The notes below the pieces were generated by a model. The model ran no database searches and was not told the DNA's origin. It was given only the letters and a program-made list of their open reading frames with translations. The position numbers and the translations under genes were made by a program. This document shows positions 1 to 12,848 of a DNA stretch of 64,000 bases, piece after piece; the first letter of the stretch is position 1, and each line of letters begins with the position of its first letter. The DNA comes from Pelomyxa schiedti (Eukaryota > Evosea > Pelobiontida > Pelomyxidae), in contig JAHLWZ010000819.1 of NCBI GenBank assembly GCA_020536535.1, positions 1 to 64,000 on the forward strand, written 5' to 3'.

Positions 1-372
1 GTTGTTTCCAATAAAAGGTAAATATCTCCCTGGCAAGAGATCTGTGCCCTAGGAACAAAGTACTTGTGTTGAGATCACGGCGAGCGAGGTGGGTTGCGAG
101 TAACTGAAGGCAATGGTACAACGTAGCCGGCATCAACATCAGCATGGTAATTTGCAGCTGGAAGTAGTACGTGCCCGCTCCTGCAGATATGGTTCACCAA
201 AAACCATCTGGACATATGACAGATCGGGCATATGTCTCCGGATCAAGGAGGGCAGTTGCAGACAATCTCACATTCAGTTGACACTGCCGGAATTCTGGCA
301 TGCCCCATTCCCTGCAAAGAATTATAATGAGGAGAAACATTTGTTGGCCAGCTACACACCCAGAGCCATGTG

Positions 373-504
373 TCAAGATAAAGTAGAATAACAATGGGAT
401 GAAGTAGAAGAACTACAGGAGATTTTACAACCCACAGAATCAGTTGCTTCAACACAATTTACCATTACAAACACTAAGAGACAAATGGCCAAAACCTGTG
501 CCAT
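373..504 (-). CDS. Secreted Cys-rich protein, first exon (partial model)
   Basis: From the ATG at 504 the minus strand reads MAQVLAICLLVFVMVNCVEA, a convincing signal peptide, followed by a Cys/Ser-rich segment (VGCKISCSSSTSSHC) before the frame stops at 373. Further Cys-rich stretches occur downstream on the same strand in other frames, roughly 60-300. I therefore think the 132-nt frame is exon 1 of a spliced, secreted or surface protein whose end lies near or beyond the left edge. A strong donor-like GTGAGATTG with a matching CCAG about 60 nt later, near 210-270, supports splicing. I do not recognise the family. The signal peptide is seen directly; the exon structure is inference. Confidence 0.4.
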   Translation of the reverse strand: MAQVLAICLLVFVMVNCVEATDSVGCKISCSSSTSSHCYSTLS

Positions 505-633
505 GAGTTCGAGGAGGGAGAACAAATAACTGGCTGCAAACTTTAAATCATTTGGGAGAGAAGATAATGTGCACCATGCACCACCGTCACGTGCAATTTT
601 TTTTTTTTTTTTTAAATAGACGGCGGCATTGGC

Positions 634-696
634 TGATTGTGCTCGGTGGTCCAAATGACGTTGAGTGGAAAAAACCGTGCCACCGAGCAACAATCA
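634..696. repeat. Long imperfect inverted repeat (hairpin)
   Basis: Positions 634-649 and 680-696 are complementary over 16 base pairs with a single bulged A at 689. They enclose a 30-nt loop (650-679). The repeat sits 130 bp upstream of the signal-peptide ORF that starts at 504 on the minus strand and just after a T-tract at 598-613. It could be a structured leader, a cruciform or part of an unannotated ncRNA. The function is unknown. Confidence 0.6.
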
Positions 697-954
697 CCCT
701 ATGCACTATGCCCTATGCCTCACTGCCACCCTTAAACATTGCGAAAAAAAATGGAATGATGAATGAGAAATGATCGTCTTTGTTTTGTCAGACTCCCGAG
801 CAGAGAGTGTTGGACTCTGAACTCTTCTGCGCGAACATCCCGTAAGAGCACGTACAGCGACGTACTTCTTCTCCTGTATGAAGGATTACAGATCCATCAT
901 CTGGGAACCATTACTAAAAAACAAAAAGAAAACCTTGGGTTGCCTTGTTGTTGC

Positions 955-1008
955 GTTGGTGTTGGTGTTGGTGTTGGTGTTGGTGTTGGTGTTGGTGTTG
1001 GTGTTGGT
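955..1008. repeat. GTTGGT hexanucleotide microsatellite, 9 units
   Basis: Nine perfect tandem GTTGGT units run from 955 to 1008, followed by a G-rich tail (GGGTGGGTGGGG). The array would encode alternating Val-Gly or Leu-Val on the plus strand and Thr-Asn or His-Gln on the minus strand. This explains the long apparent ORFs in the region. Confidence 0.95.
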
Positions 1009-2697
1009 GGGTGGGTGGGGGGGGAGGGTGCCATTTGCCCCCAGGATGATGCCCTTGTGCCTCAGCCTGGACCACATGGCAGCAGCCTTTTTTTCCCTGG
1101 GATCCATGCCCCCCTCCACAACTGTGGGAGGGAGCCTGACAGCCTGGGCCACATGCCAGCTCCATCCAACACACAAACAAACACTCAGGCTCAAAAACAG
1201 CAAGAAACAAGTGTGGTGGAAAACCTCATGGCCCCAACCAACCACCAAACCAAGCCCTGTGTCACTCAACAACGGTCTCACAGCACACACACACAGCAGT
1301 ATGGATGGATGTCTGGGGGTTGTTGTGGCTCTTCTGGCTGTCTCTGTGTTTCTTCTGCATTTGGCCAATGGGTCAAGCTGATTGATCAGATCACGTGGCA
1401 GGCACTCAGTCAGAGTGGCTTGCTTCATCCCACATTGCCTGTTTTCCTTCCCCATTTCCATTTTTTCATTCATTCATTGATTGGCACAGCACACAGTAAT
1501 GGCCACCAAATAATCCCTTGGAGGGGAATGTCATCCCTGTAACCAGCCTGCACTGAGTACATGTTTGCTTCACATGTGAGCCCGTTCCACAGTTGGAGCT
1601 GGGTCTGCCCCACGTATTTATCTGTGTGTTGTGGCCTTGGTTTCTTCTGTGTCATTGGCTTCAACCTCAGTGCTCAGGGCTTTGACTTGGTTCTGGATGG
1701 AGGGGGATGCCTGGGGTATTGTGGTTCCTTACTAAGTTTTGCCCATTGGTTGCCGATGGTGTTGTGGTCATGGTGGTGAGATGAGTTAAGTGGAAAATTT
1801 TGATCCTGTATGGATGCCAGACCCTACTTGGAGAAAAATTTCAAAATGGCATTGGTATTGAAGGATTGAGTGGATGTAAATGTTGGTGGCTACTATTTCC
1901 TTTGTAGGCCAAGGAGGGTATAATTAATTAATTAATGTCTTTGAGCCCCTTGTTGTCATTGGTTCAATTCTTTCTAGAGCAGAGATGTGGCCAATAAGGA
2001 CACCAAGGTATTAGTACTTTGTTACTGTCTGTACTGGCCACACAGTTGATGTTCTTTGGCCTGTGTGGGGTCTTCTTGTAGTTCAGAGCCTGACAGTATA
2101 AATTGATTGAGTGTTCAGGTCCTCTAGATTCTTCCAAATAGTGCAGGGGTCATCTGCATTTGCTGATACCTTTGGTTTAGCCAGGAAGTCATGGAGTTTC
2201 ATGAGAAGAGGGTCTATCACAATGTGAAGAGGAGTGGAGAGAGGGGCATCCTTGCCAAACCCCTCTACCTACACAAATTTCTTAAAAAGGAAAAGTCTCA
2301 GGAAGTTATTTGAGTCAATCTTCTGTCCAGTGATTACTGGTAAAACTCAGATATGGCATTCTCTAAGAACAAGGAATCAGGAATAAAATGGCTAATTTGA
2401 TGGAAGTATCACTTTCATCCCTCAATGATCTTTAATGCTTCTGAAACTATGTTGATACCTTTTGTACAGCAAAACAATTCTCAAATTAGAACTAATTTTT
2501 ATTTCAGAAAGGAGCAATTTCACTTTCATAAAGTTAACTACAACGCTCCACCGCATCTAAAACCAACTTTTCCTGAGGAAAGACTGAGAAAAAGTTGGTT
2601 TTGATCACAGAGGAGGGTTGTACTGTACTGATACGTCAGAAATCCATCAGTGATTAGAACCGTACTTAGAACCACAGCGAAGTCACCTCGCCGCGCA

Positions 2698-3597
2698 ATG
2701 TCTGTGGAGAGTCCTCGAAGTAAGGTCACATGGAGGCGGGGTCTTTTTCGGCCGACGCAGCCACCCCCGCACCTCGTGTTTGGTGCCTCCACTCCTACCA
2801 CGCTGTCGGCGCCCTCCAAGGACGACGAAGACGCCAGGGACGGCGGTGGCCCCACGGGGGCCGGCGGGATGCTGGTCACCGTGGTGGCGGTTGTGCGCCC
2901 CAACCGCTCCCTGCTCGTGTGGGCCGGGATCGGCCCGGGCCCCGCGCCGTCCCCCTCGGCCCTCCTGCAGGGCTTTGGTGGCTCCAGCGAGGTACCCGTG
3001 GAGACCTACACTAGCCCCACTAGTTCTACGCCCATGCAGTCTCCCCCACACAGCGACGGCGAAGGAGCAGCCGCCGTGGTTGATGATCATGGCCATGTAT
3101 CGTGTGATAAGGGTGCCTCTGAATCTCGGCAAAGTGGCGATTTCGGTGCTGAAAGCACGGCAGCAACAACCACAGCCAGCAGGACCAACAACAACAGGAG
3201 GCGAGTGGTTCCGCTCCAGCCGTGCGCCACTTTGGCAGTTGCTGCACGAACAAGGGTGGACAATTCATCGTCCTCCGGGTCCCTCCTGTGGTCCTCTTCT
3301 TCCTCCTCTTCATCTTCATCGTCATCTTCCGCCACAAGCAGCATGCCAGACGACGATTCGCTGCCGGGAAATAATTGCATTAACCCAATGCTTGTGGCCC
3401 AGGAGGGAGCCACGAGCACTGATGCTACCGGGGGTGACGAGGATGCCCTCGCGTTTGCTTCCAAGCTGGCTATGAGGCCCAAGATTGCTCAGTGCTTTGT
3501 GTGTGGGCCTGCTTGGAGTGCCTCTATGGGTGACAGAGCTCTCCGGGTTTTTGTGGAAAGAACTGTCATTGCTGAAATAAAGGATTTGGGGTTGTGA
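2698..3597 (+). CDS. PSMG4-like proteasome assembly chaperone
   Basis: Single-exon ORF of 299 aa from the ATG at 2698; the frame is open further upstream but only to a GTG. Two blocks resemble proteasome assembly chaperone 4 (PAC4/PSMG4). The first is VVRPNRSLLVWAGIG near residue 65, matching the family's strand with 'LFLWVG'. The second is near the C-terminus, ALAFASKLAMRPKIAQCFV followed by ALRVFVERTVIAEIK, matching the family's 'LAQRLARKTNKQVFVS' and 'LLVENRIKEEM' segments. Known PAC4 proteins are about 120-150 aa and work with PAC3 in assembling the alpha ring of the 20S core. Here the blocks are separated by about 170 residues of low-complexity Ser/Thr/Gly sequence with a poly-Ser run, and the N-terminus is extended. 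The insert has no stop, so I read it as coding, although an unspliced intron cannot be excluded. Confidence 0.6.
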   Translation: MSVESPRSKVTWRRGLFRPTQPPPHLVFGASTPTTLSAPSKDDEDARDGGGPTGAGGMLVTVVAVVRPNRSLLVWAGIGPGPAPSPSALLQGFGGSSEVPVETYTSPTSSTPMQSPPHSDGEGAAAVVDDHGHVSCDKGASESRQSGDFGAESTAATTTASRTNNNRRRVVPLQPCATLAVAARTRVDNSSSSGSLLWSSSSSSSSSSSSSATSSMPDDDSLPGNNCINPMLVAQEGATSTDATGGDEDALAFASKLAMRPKIAQCFVCGPAWSASMGDRALRVFVERTVIAEIKDLGL

Positions 3598-3783
3598 TTG
3601 GACAATCCCGCCAAAAGGTTTTTCATGTTTCTGGGTTTGTGGGCAGATCCATTCAGGGAGAAGAGAGCAGCCACTCCTCCCAAGGCCTCAGTCTACTTAC
3701 AATTTTTTAGATATCCTTGGGTTGTTAGGGTTCTGGTTTTGCATGCAAAACAAAAAAGAAGGGTTAAATCCATGTTTGGGCTT

Positions 3784-5675
3784 TTACAAAGGATTGTCAG
3801 TAGGTTGCTTGGGTGCAGGTGGCTTGTGGTTCACAGTGTGTATGACAAGGGTGAATAGCAAAAGCACACCGGCACCAGACAAGCAGGCACACATTATGAA
3901 TGAAGCCCGGTAACACTGTGTTCCACTGCAGTGGTGCGATTCATCCGCGTGGTTGTCATATATGGTACCGGCTACCTGGGACAGTGCCAGAACCAGCAGT
4001 GCACATGTGGTTGCCAGAGTTCCGAGGTACAGGCCATAGAACTTCTTGGCGAATTGCTCTGAGACATATGCGGCACCAATTACCATCATGCCACCCAGGC
4101 AGAAGTTGAGTGTGAGGCAGCCAGGCCACACCATATAGTTCTGCAGGTCGTTAAACGAAAAAAGAATCAGACAGATAAGGGCAATCATGGCAAGCCCGAG
4201 CATGAAAACGAGCCGGTTGATTCTCCTGTGGAGATTTTTGGGGTGAATTACTGGCATACAAGGTTGGGAGAGCACACTTGGTTACGTCTGTGATTCCTAC
4301 AGCAATGCGCCCAGCACAGTTCATGAACAGTGAAATCCACACAACAAGTTGTGCATCATCAACACTGAACCCATTGGACTCAGCAAGCAGAGCAATGTTC
4401 CCCTGGAAAACTTGTGCTGTTCCAAGGCACAGGATATAAGAAAACCAAAAAGGGTAAGTCCACAAGCTCTTAAGTGGCTTTTTCCAGTCATCTTTGATCA
4501 AGGGTGCTTGCAGATCCTGGAAAACCAAAATAAAACACTGTTTATACTGGTAATAAATACACACAAGGAGAGGCTCGGGGGAATTGCGTTCATAGTAGAG
4601 AACAAGGGCTCCCAGTCCACCACAGGCAAGCATTATGAATCCGCTAGTTCCATTACATAATATGTAATCGGGAGAAAGAGATTCCTACCACATCAACAGA
4701 AAATCATCTACATTGCTTGTGGTAGTCATACTAGCAGAGCTTGAAGTAGAAACCCCTTCCTCAATAAAGCATTCTGAAAATATAACACCATAAATGGCAC
4801 CAGCTACGGCAAATACAGCAGAAAGAACACCCACTACACGAGCACTGTACTTCCTGGGTAGAGATAGCACATTTGTTTGTATAGTTGCCTGGTACATTGC
4901 TATAAAAAAAAAACCCACAAAATACACCAAAATCCACAAGCAAAAAAGAAAAAGAGGGAGTGGGAGGATAGTGTCAGAGATTAAGAGAGGGCTATTTAAG
5001 ATTATGGAGATGGACATTGCCAATTGTTGATTGTCCCTTGAAAATACTAGAGAAGGCAAAAAGTCCAGCACTGGAAAACCCCGTAACGACTTGGGCATAC
5101 TGAGGAAAGTAGCTGATAATAGCACAAGCGGCACTGTACAAGCATACAATTTTTGGCCCAGCCTTATCAAACATGATTCCTGTCAAGAAAACCAAACGAA
5201 TCAGAGGATATTCCAGCTAATACATTTTCTCTTTGTAGACATATAAAACACGTGTGTGAAACGTCCATTTCAAGGAATGATGGGAGGGTGTGAATGAAAT
5301 ACACAAGGATTTGGAACCCCCACCAGGAATCACAGACATTCCCAGTCCCAGCATCCCAAAAGCGAAAACGAGATTGGTCTGTTGATTATCCCAGCCTAGC
5401 TGGTACTTTAGAAACGGCAAATAAGACATCTGAGCAAACATAGTCCCTGCTGCGAAATTGAGCGCGATCGACGCCCCCAACATTAACGCCGTCCCCAGTC
5501 TCCCCTTTGGGGGCCTCAGTCTCCTCAGGATCCCCTTTGGCCCTCCGCTGCTGCTCCCATAATTGGGCTCACTGGAAGCGGCCTCGGGTGTACTACGTTT
5601 GCGGCTGTCGCCTTCCGGGTCGCTGTTTTCATCACGAAACAACGGCTGGGTGTCACTGTCCCCCTTTACATCCAT
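3784..5675 (-). CDS. Major facilitator superfamily transporter (nodulin-like/MCH1-like)
   Basis: Six exons: 5675-5324, 5179-5048, 4899-4689, 4643-4565, 4516-4278 and 4225-3784, with GT-AG introns of 45-148 nt that keep the frame. A hydrophilic N-terminus of about 65 residues carrying an acidic motif (PLFRDENSDPEGD) precedes roughly 12 membrane segments. The first is ALNFAAGTMFAQMSYLPFL, and the MFS loop GIMFDKAGPKIVCLYSA follows TM2. A cytosolic linker (DLQAPLIKDDWKKPLKSL) precedes the second half (TYPFWFSYILCLGTAQVFQG). This layout and the linker resemble nodulin-like/MCH1 MFS proteins; the substrate cannot be told. The ATG at 5675 follows an A-rich leader with an A11 tract. The 3' end faces PSMG4, 187 bp away. 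Confidence 0.8.
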
Positions 5676-5890
5676 CGGGCAGAAAAAATCTTTTTTTTTT
5701 TTGTTATCACACGCCGAAAGGGTGCTTTTTTTCCCTGGGGGAAGAGGGTTGAGACCAGTAACTGGTTTTCATTAAGAGAATTACATGGGTGTATAATAAT
5801 TATACAACAGTGTAGTTCTTCTGCAGTGAGAGCTCCCTGCAGAGTTACTTACAATTTGAATTCGCAAAAACTGGGTGGAAGAGGAAAAAC

Positions 5891-7952
5891 CTAGCTGTGC
5901 TGCTGAACACCAGTGGTTGCGTCGTCTGGCTGGGGATGAGGGGCTGTAGCTTTGTAATATGTTCTCACGGCATAAAGCTGATCCACAATTAAGGCGACAG
6001 TCCCAACAGCCAGTAAACCAATTCCAAAGTATGCCCAATCTTCGTTCACTTAGTAAGGAAAGAGGAAATGGTTAATCCTTACACGGGAATAACTGATCCT
6101 CACTTATGGTATAATCAACAAGTAAAGCAATTGGCATGCTGTTCAAAGAAATTAAAGGGGTTTTTTGTTTTGCCTTGGAGGGAAAGGAGTACCATACAAG
6201 CGAGCCAATGGAAATAAATAGTGCAGAGGACATCGAGACACCCAAAAGTACAAGCCTGTGGCAGAATAAGTAAATATGGAAATGTAAATGAAGCACATTT
6301 GAAATGAGAAAGCAATGGCGGAGCTTTCAAGGAAGGGTACCAGTTGACTCCAAGTAGGAACAACCAATTCTTCCCAACCAGTAAGATCCCATATCTGTTG
6401 GGTAATGTCAAAAGAAGAAATAGACATGAAGCACACTTTAACAACAGACCACATAGTCACCAAAGTCATCCCGCCGATCAGGCCCATAACAAGGAAGGGA
6501 TAAAACAGACTGCGTTCAAAGGTTGAGTCCATTTCCAATGAATGATCAACACCATATTTTTCGTAGAGTACCAGCCAAGAACCCCAAAGTAGTGTATTCA
6601 TCAGGCAAAGAATATATCCACCCACAGTACTTGTATTTTCACCAACGAGATACACTTCCAAGAGTGAGCAAGACTATTACGAAGTGAGGTTGGAACCAGT
6701 AAAAGCTATTGTCATCACGCCAGCAATGTTGAGTAGAGTTGCACCAAGTTTAAGTAAAACAATGAGCTCATCCAACAATAATATGGATAAAATATACACT
6801 ATAACAACAGCACATGAAGACACTAATGGAATCAAAATGTTGACTGAACTTTATGAGAACTACTTGCAGTAATTCCACTGCTGTCAATTACTGAGAGGCT
6901 CTTGTACCAAAAATAACCAGTGAAAAAGATCACTGGAAAAGATATAGCAGAGAATATTGTGTATCGCTTGAAACCAAACTGTTGACTATAGGTAGGAAAT
7001 TTTCGCCCACGTATAAGCCACCATATAAACCAGATTGGTAGTCCGACAATCATCCAAGATCGAGCAACGTATGTCCTGCAAGGCAGTGGGCATCAACACA
7101 TGAAAGCATTATACAGAGAAAATACAACAAGCAAGGCACACTTGGTGCCTACATTCGGTGACATGGGTATACATTAATATTGGTGTCAAATCCTTCTCAG
7201 TGATATTGTACTGCGCAACCTCAGGAGCTGTAATCCAGGGCACTAGGTAGAGAAATTTTATTTTTAAAAAAAAAAAAACGAAACGGCTCTCTGGAAGAAG
7301 AAAGGGAAGAGTAACCTGTGGTAAGTACCAAGCACAGGCAGGCACCCACGAACCTCATAACCATCGCCTTCCGCGGGGGTGTCCTCAAGTCCGGCTCGCT
7401 GAGCAGGGGCGAGTCCGTGTCCCCCGACAGCCGGCCCTTGCCCACGACCTGCGTGAGTATCAGCGGGGGCGGCGTCGTCCACGTCACCCTCGTCCCGGGG
7501 CACCCCTTCACCCGGCCCCACTTCTCCTGCTCGGGCCACTCCCCTCGCCGCCTCTTCTCCCGCGGCTCCCTGTGCTCGTGGCGCTCCCCGTCCATCAGCC
7601 CTCGCTCCTCGTCCCCCTCCCCCTCCCTCTCCCCGTCGCCATCTCCCTCTCCCTCGTACTCCCCCGCTGCCCCTGTGCCAGCATACCCGCCGCCTGCGTA
7701 GCCGTATTCATTTGGTGGCTTTTGCTCCATTTCTGGGGCACCAGACTGGCTGCTCCCCTCAGCATCTCCCTCGTGGTCCTGCATTTGCCTGTGGGTGCTA
7801 TGCACTTGCAGGCTACCAGCTGCCTCGTTGTTGATGGATAGGGACGCTGTTGCGCGTCGTGCCTCCATCTGGGTGGGGGGTGCCGCTGACGGAGTAATTT
7901 CCCTAAGTTCACGGCACTGGGCCTCCCCACCAGGCGGGAAGGTGTTTTGCAT
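5891..7952 (-). CDS. SLC35F-like transporter with long acidic N-terminus
   Basis: Multi-exon drug/metabolite-superfamily protein. From the ATG at 7952 (MQNTFPPGGEAQC) about 190 residues are hydrophilic, with a Gly/Glu/Asp-rich run and a Pro/Arg stretch. About ten membrane segments follow: RKAMVMRFVGACLCLVLTT, MIVGLPIWFIWWLIRG, SAISFPVIFFTGYFWYKSL, GGYILCLMNTLLWGSWLVLY and others, ending in FGIGLLAVGTVALIVDQLYA and a short tail. The motif DLTGWEELVVPTWSQLVPFL parallels DATGWETFEFPSGEVLGLL in the transporter at 52349-54016, so the two are paralogues. The segment between TM3 and the following exon is poorly resolved by eye. The upstream ATG-like start at 8045 would sit 8 bp from the kinase stop, so I prefer 7952. 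The substrate is unknown. Confidence 0.7.
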
Positions 7953-8052
7953 TTTGATGTGATTATTGGGTTTTTTGCCCCAACTTCTGAGTGGGTGTTG
8001 GGTTTTTAGCCGAAATTTCGTTGTGTATTGTATTTCGAAATACAAAAAGGGA

Positions 8053-9919
<1,867 letters not shown>

Positions 9920-10277
9920 TGTAGAAAATTGGAGGTCTCGCGCGTCGTGCGGTTGGGTCTCTCACCTTCGTTTCTTTTGTTTTGTTAAAAAAATAACGGG
10001 TCATTTCTAAAGCCCCCTTTCTGGTATTCTTTGAAGACCGGTCCAGATCTGAAAAACGTGCAGTGGAGCTGGTCCTGGTGCGCGTACTCAAAGTTGGTCG
10101 TGGCCGTTTCGCGTTTTGCAAACAAACGGAAAAAAAGCAAAGAAGCTAAGAATCAGAACTTCGGGAAGCAACCAGAATGACACCGTTTGCCGGATCGGAT
10201 GCCAAACAACTACGCGTTTCCTGCCAATGTAAACGAAACACAACCAACAAACAAACCCAAACTCGTCGGGGCACGAG
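9920..10277. promoter_or_regulatory. Shared intergenic region between kinase and potassium transporter
   Basis: These 358 bp separate two divergent ATGs (9919 on the minus strand, 10278 on the plus strand) and must hold both promoters and 5' UTRs. A T/A-rich block (9966-9996) lies on the kinase side and an A/C-rich leader (AACCAACAAACAAACCC) precedes the transporter ATG. I see no TATA box. The minus-strand ORF with poly-Val at 10088-10567 is an antisense shadow of the poly-Thr transporter N-terminus. Confidence 0.5.
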
Positions 10278-12782
10278 ATGAACCACCTCAGTGAGGCTGA
10301 CGGCGCACTCGATTCTTCATCACAAGAGCCGCCATCGTCTCCAATTACTTCCACTACAACTACGACAACGACAACTACGACATCAACTACTACAACCGCC
10401 ACTGCTTCAAATGTTGACCCGTCTTTTTCTACTACTGTGACCATGACCAGTTTGGCGCCAGCAAGCTCGTTGGAACGGAGATCTTCAAGCTCTGATCGCG
10501 GTTCGAGATCATTTGAGATGACATCAATCAGCAAACTATCACTGGATAGCAAGAAAAGCCGACCCAAGTCAGCATACGTTCCAAGGCTAGCATTGGTTGA
10601 GGATCCCGAGGGAATGTGTGAAATGTGGGAACCTGAGACTCAGAGCGAAGCTGCCACAGCTGGAGGTCAGAGAATATCCACCTCATCTAAGGTATTGGGT
10701 ATATTATCTCTCACCCTGGGCGCTTTGGGAGTCGTGTTTGGTGATATAGGGACGTCACCCCTCTACGTGTTCAGCACATTGTACAGCAGTAACCCCCCAA
10801 CTTCCAAGGATAACTTGATTGGTGCCTGCAGTGTAGTGGTACGTTAAGTGGATAATTAGAAAATAATATAACCACTCACATTTTCTTCCTATAGATTTGG
10901 TCATTGATTATCATAGTGGCTTTAAAATATGCTATCTTTGTGCTTATTGCCGATAATGATGGGGAGGGAGGAGTATTCGCCCTGGGTGGTCTCCTACGAA
11001 GTGATAGAAGTACTCTTCCTAAGTACGGGAAATTCCTCGTTGGACTTTCTATGATGGCAGGTGCTGGCTTGCTACTAGGTGACGGGGCCCTTACCCCTGC
11101 TGTTTCAGTTCTTGGTGCAGTTGGAGGCCTAAGCATACAAAATCTTGGTCTTGACAGGTTGTTAGGCCTTACTATTCTAATTATCTAACTCGTTTACAGA
11201 TACATAACTCCTATTTGTATTGGCATACTCTTACTTTTATTTATGGCCCAAGTTCTTGGTACATCTAAGATAGGGGTATCTTTTGGTCCAATCATCTTTG
11301 TGTGGTTCATTTCCATTGCCATGTCTGGACTCTGGCGTATTACCCAGAATCCATCTGCAATGGAATCCTTCAATCCCTGGCTTGGAATCCATTATATTTT
11401 TTCCGGGGGTGGCACTAGTTTCCTGAGCCTTTCTTCTACTTTTCTTGCTGTCACTGGGGTGGAAGCTCTCTTCGCTGATATTGGCCACTTCGGAACTCTG
11501 CCTATTCGCATTGGTTGTCTGGGTATTGCAATGCCGGCAGTCATTCTACAATATCTTGGGCAAACAGCACTGCTCATTGGGGAACTTGAGAACCCTGATA
11601 ACCATGGAACTATGCCATCCATTTCCAATCCTTTCTACTACACTATTCCTGACGTGTCCTGGGTATACTGGGGCCAAGTTGTTTTAGCAACAATGGCTGC
11701 CATTATAGCGTCCCAAGGTTGGTGTGATCTTTCCTTTTAATATTAATTGCACATGCAGCAATTATAAGTGGAAGCTTCTCGATGACTAACCAGGCAATTA
11801 ACCTTGGGTTCTGCCCACCGTTTTCTGTATACCACACCTCAAGAAAATTGTCAGGGCAGCTTTATGTGCCACTGATTAACACTACTCTGCTTATTGCCTC
11901 AGTTGGGCTTGTTGTTGGATTTGGTACCAGTGTTAAAATCAACAATGCTTATGGCTTCAGTGTTTGCAGTACCATGATCTTAACCACAATTCTGTATACA
12001 CTCGTCATCCATTACGTATGGGGAAGGACCTTCATTTTGGCCATCCTCTTCATGGCATTCCTGGTCTTTGACCTTCTTCTGTGGGGTGCAGTGGTGGTGA
12101 AGATACCAGAAGGCGGTTGGGTCTCTGCAGTTATCGCTTCTATTTTTTTCACAATCACCTTGTCTTGGTGGCATGGCGAAAAAAGAAGCAGATCCGCAAT
12201 TCAAGATAAATTTCTAAGTACCCCACTGGCACAGCTTGGAGAACGTCTACAAAATGAGAATGTTACCAGATGTGCGGGTGCATGGATATTTTTCAATGAT
12301 GAGGAACACTTTGAGAATACTTCTCCTACCTTTGAGGAGTTTGTTAGGGCAACAAGAACAGCGGCACAGGTTGATAATCTAAAAATGAACACTAAGATAA
12401 CACGATTTATTAGGTTCTTATCTTCATTTCCCTTCCTACCGCAAAAAAAGCCAGAATACCTCTGCAGGACAGAATACACGTTTCCCAGCTCAGCCCAAAT
12501 ATTTTCTCCGGCGTCATAAATACGGGATTCATGGAGCACAACACACGTGTCACAGATATTATTAAAAATGAGCTTGTAGTCAAAGGGGCTCTCGAGAACT
12601 GCGAAATGACTGTTGTTCTTGGCCAGGAGCGCCCTCTCTTGAAGAAAAGGAAGTGGTACATTTGGCTCTACAGCTGGCCTCTTGTGGTTTACAGTGAACT
12701 AAAGAAGCTGTTTCCGCAGACAACACAACACCCAATGGACCTATCAAAGACTATCACAATCAGCATCCCTGTAGAACTCTGA
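10278..12782 (+). CDS. KUP/HAK/KT-family potassium transporter
   Basis: Five exons: 10278-10838, 10895-11157, 11200-11717, 11759-12369 and 12414-12782. The introns are 41-56 nt, all GT-AG and frame-keeping, giving 773 aa. The cytosolic N-terminus (about 140 aa) has a poly-Thr run and a basic Ser-rich stretch. The family signature VVFGDIGTSPLYVFSTLYS begins TM1. GEGGVFALGGLLR, GAGLLLGDGALTPAVSVLGA and FADIGHFGTLPIRIG are further KUP landmarks; these acidic and GD motifs are linked to K+/H+ symport in the family. The C-terminal domain includes VLIFISLPTAKKARIPLQDR and GVINTGFMEHNTRVTDII. Expected role: potassium uptake across the plasma membrane. Confidence 0.93.
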
Positions 12783-12848
12783 TAGTGAAAACCACTCTTT
12801 TACAAAAAAAAAAGTACTATGAATTCCTTTTCCTCACAATCGTTTTTG

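Larger units (their letters stand above)
505..2697. other. Gene-poor stretch, no supported coding region
   Basis: Apart from the hairpin at 634-696 and the GTTGGT array at 955-1008, I find nothing I can support. The open frames at 763-1542 (+) and 886-1473 (-) depend on the hexamer array and show no recognisable domain. The 878-1381 (+) frame has an ATG and two hydrophobic stretches, but the first is the array itself. From 1560 to 2640 the sequence is AT-richer, with an ATTA run at 1920-1936 and no long frame. It could hold a diverged gene, UTRs or a noncoding transcript. Confidence 0.5.

Noticed and set aside
60-300. In-frame TGA flanked by Cys (CNCPP-TGA-SGDICPIC) on the minus strand, a possible selenocysteine site
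   Set aside because: A 60-nt GTGAG...CCAG intron covers the same bases, no SECIS-like element was recognised, and the gene model is incomplete.
763-1542. Long overlapping ORFs on both strands (195-259 codons) around the GTTGGT array
   Set aside because: They owe their length to the hexamer repeat and GT-rich flanks, have no domain, and conflict with each other.
1961-1970. GGTTCAATTC resembling a tRNA B box
   Set aside because: No T-stem or acceptor stem can be drawn around it. I found no convincing tRNA in the window.
2650-2697. Upstream extension of the PSMG4 ORF
   Set aside because: It begins at GTG, not ATG; the first ATG in frame is at 2698.
10088-10567. Minus-strand 159-codon ORF with poly-Val
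   Set aside because: Antisense of the poly-Thr N-terminus of the potassium transporter.
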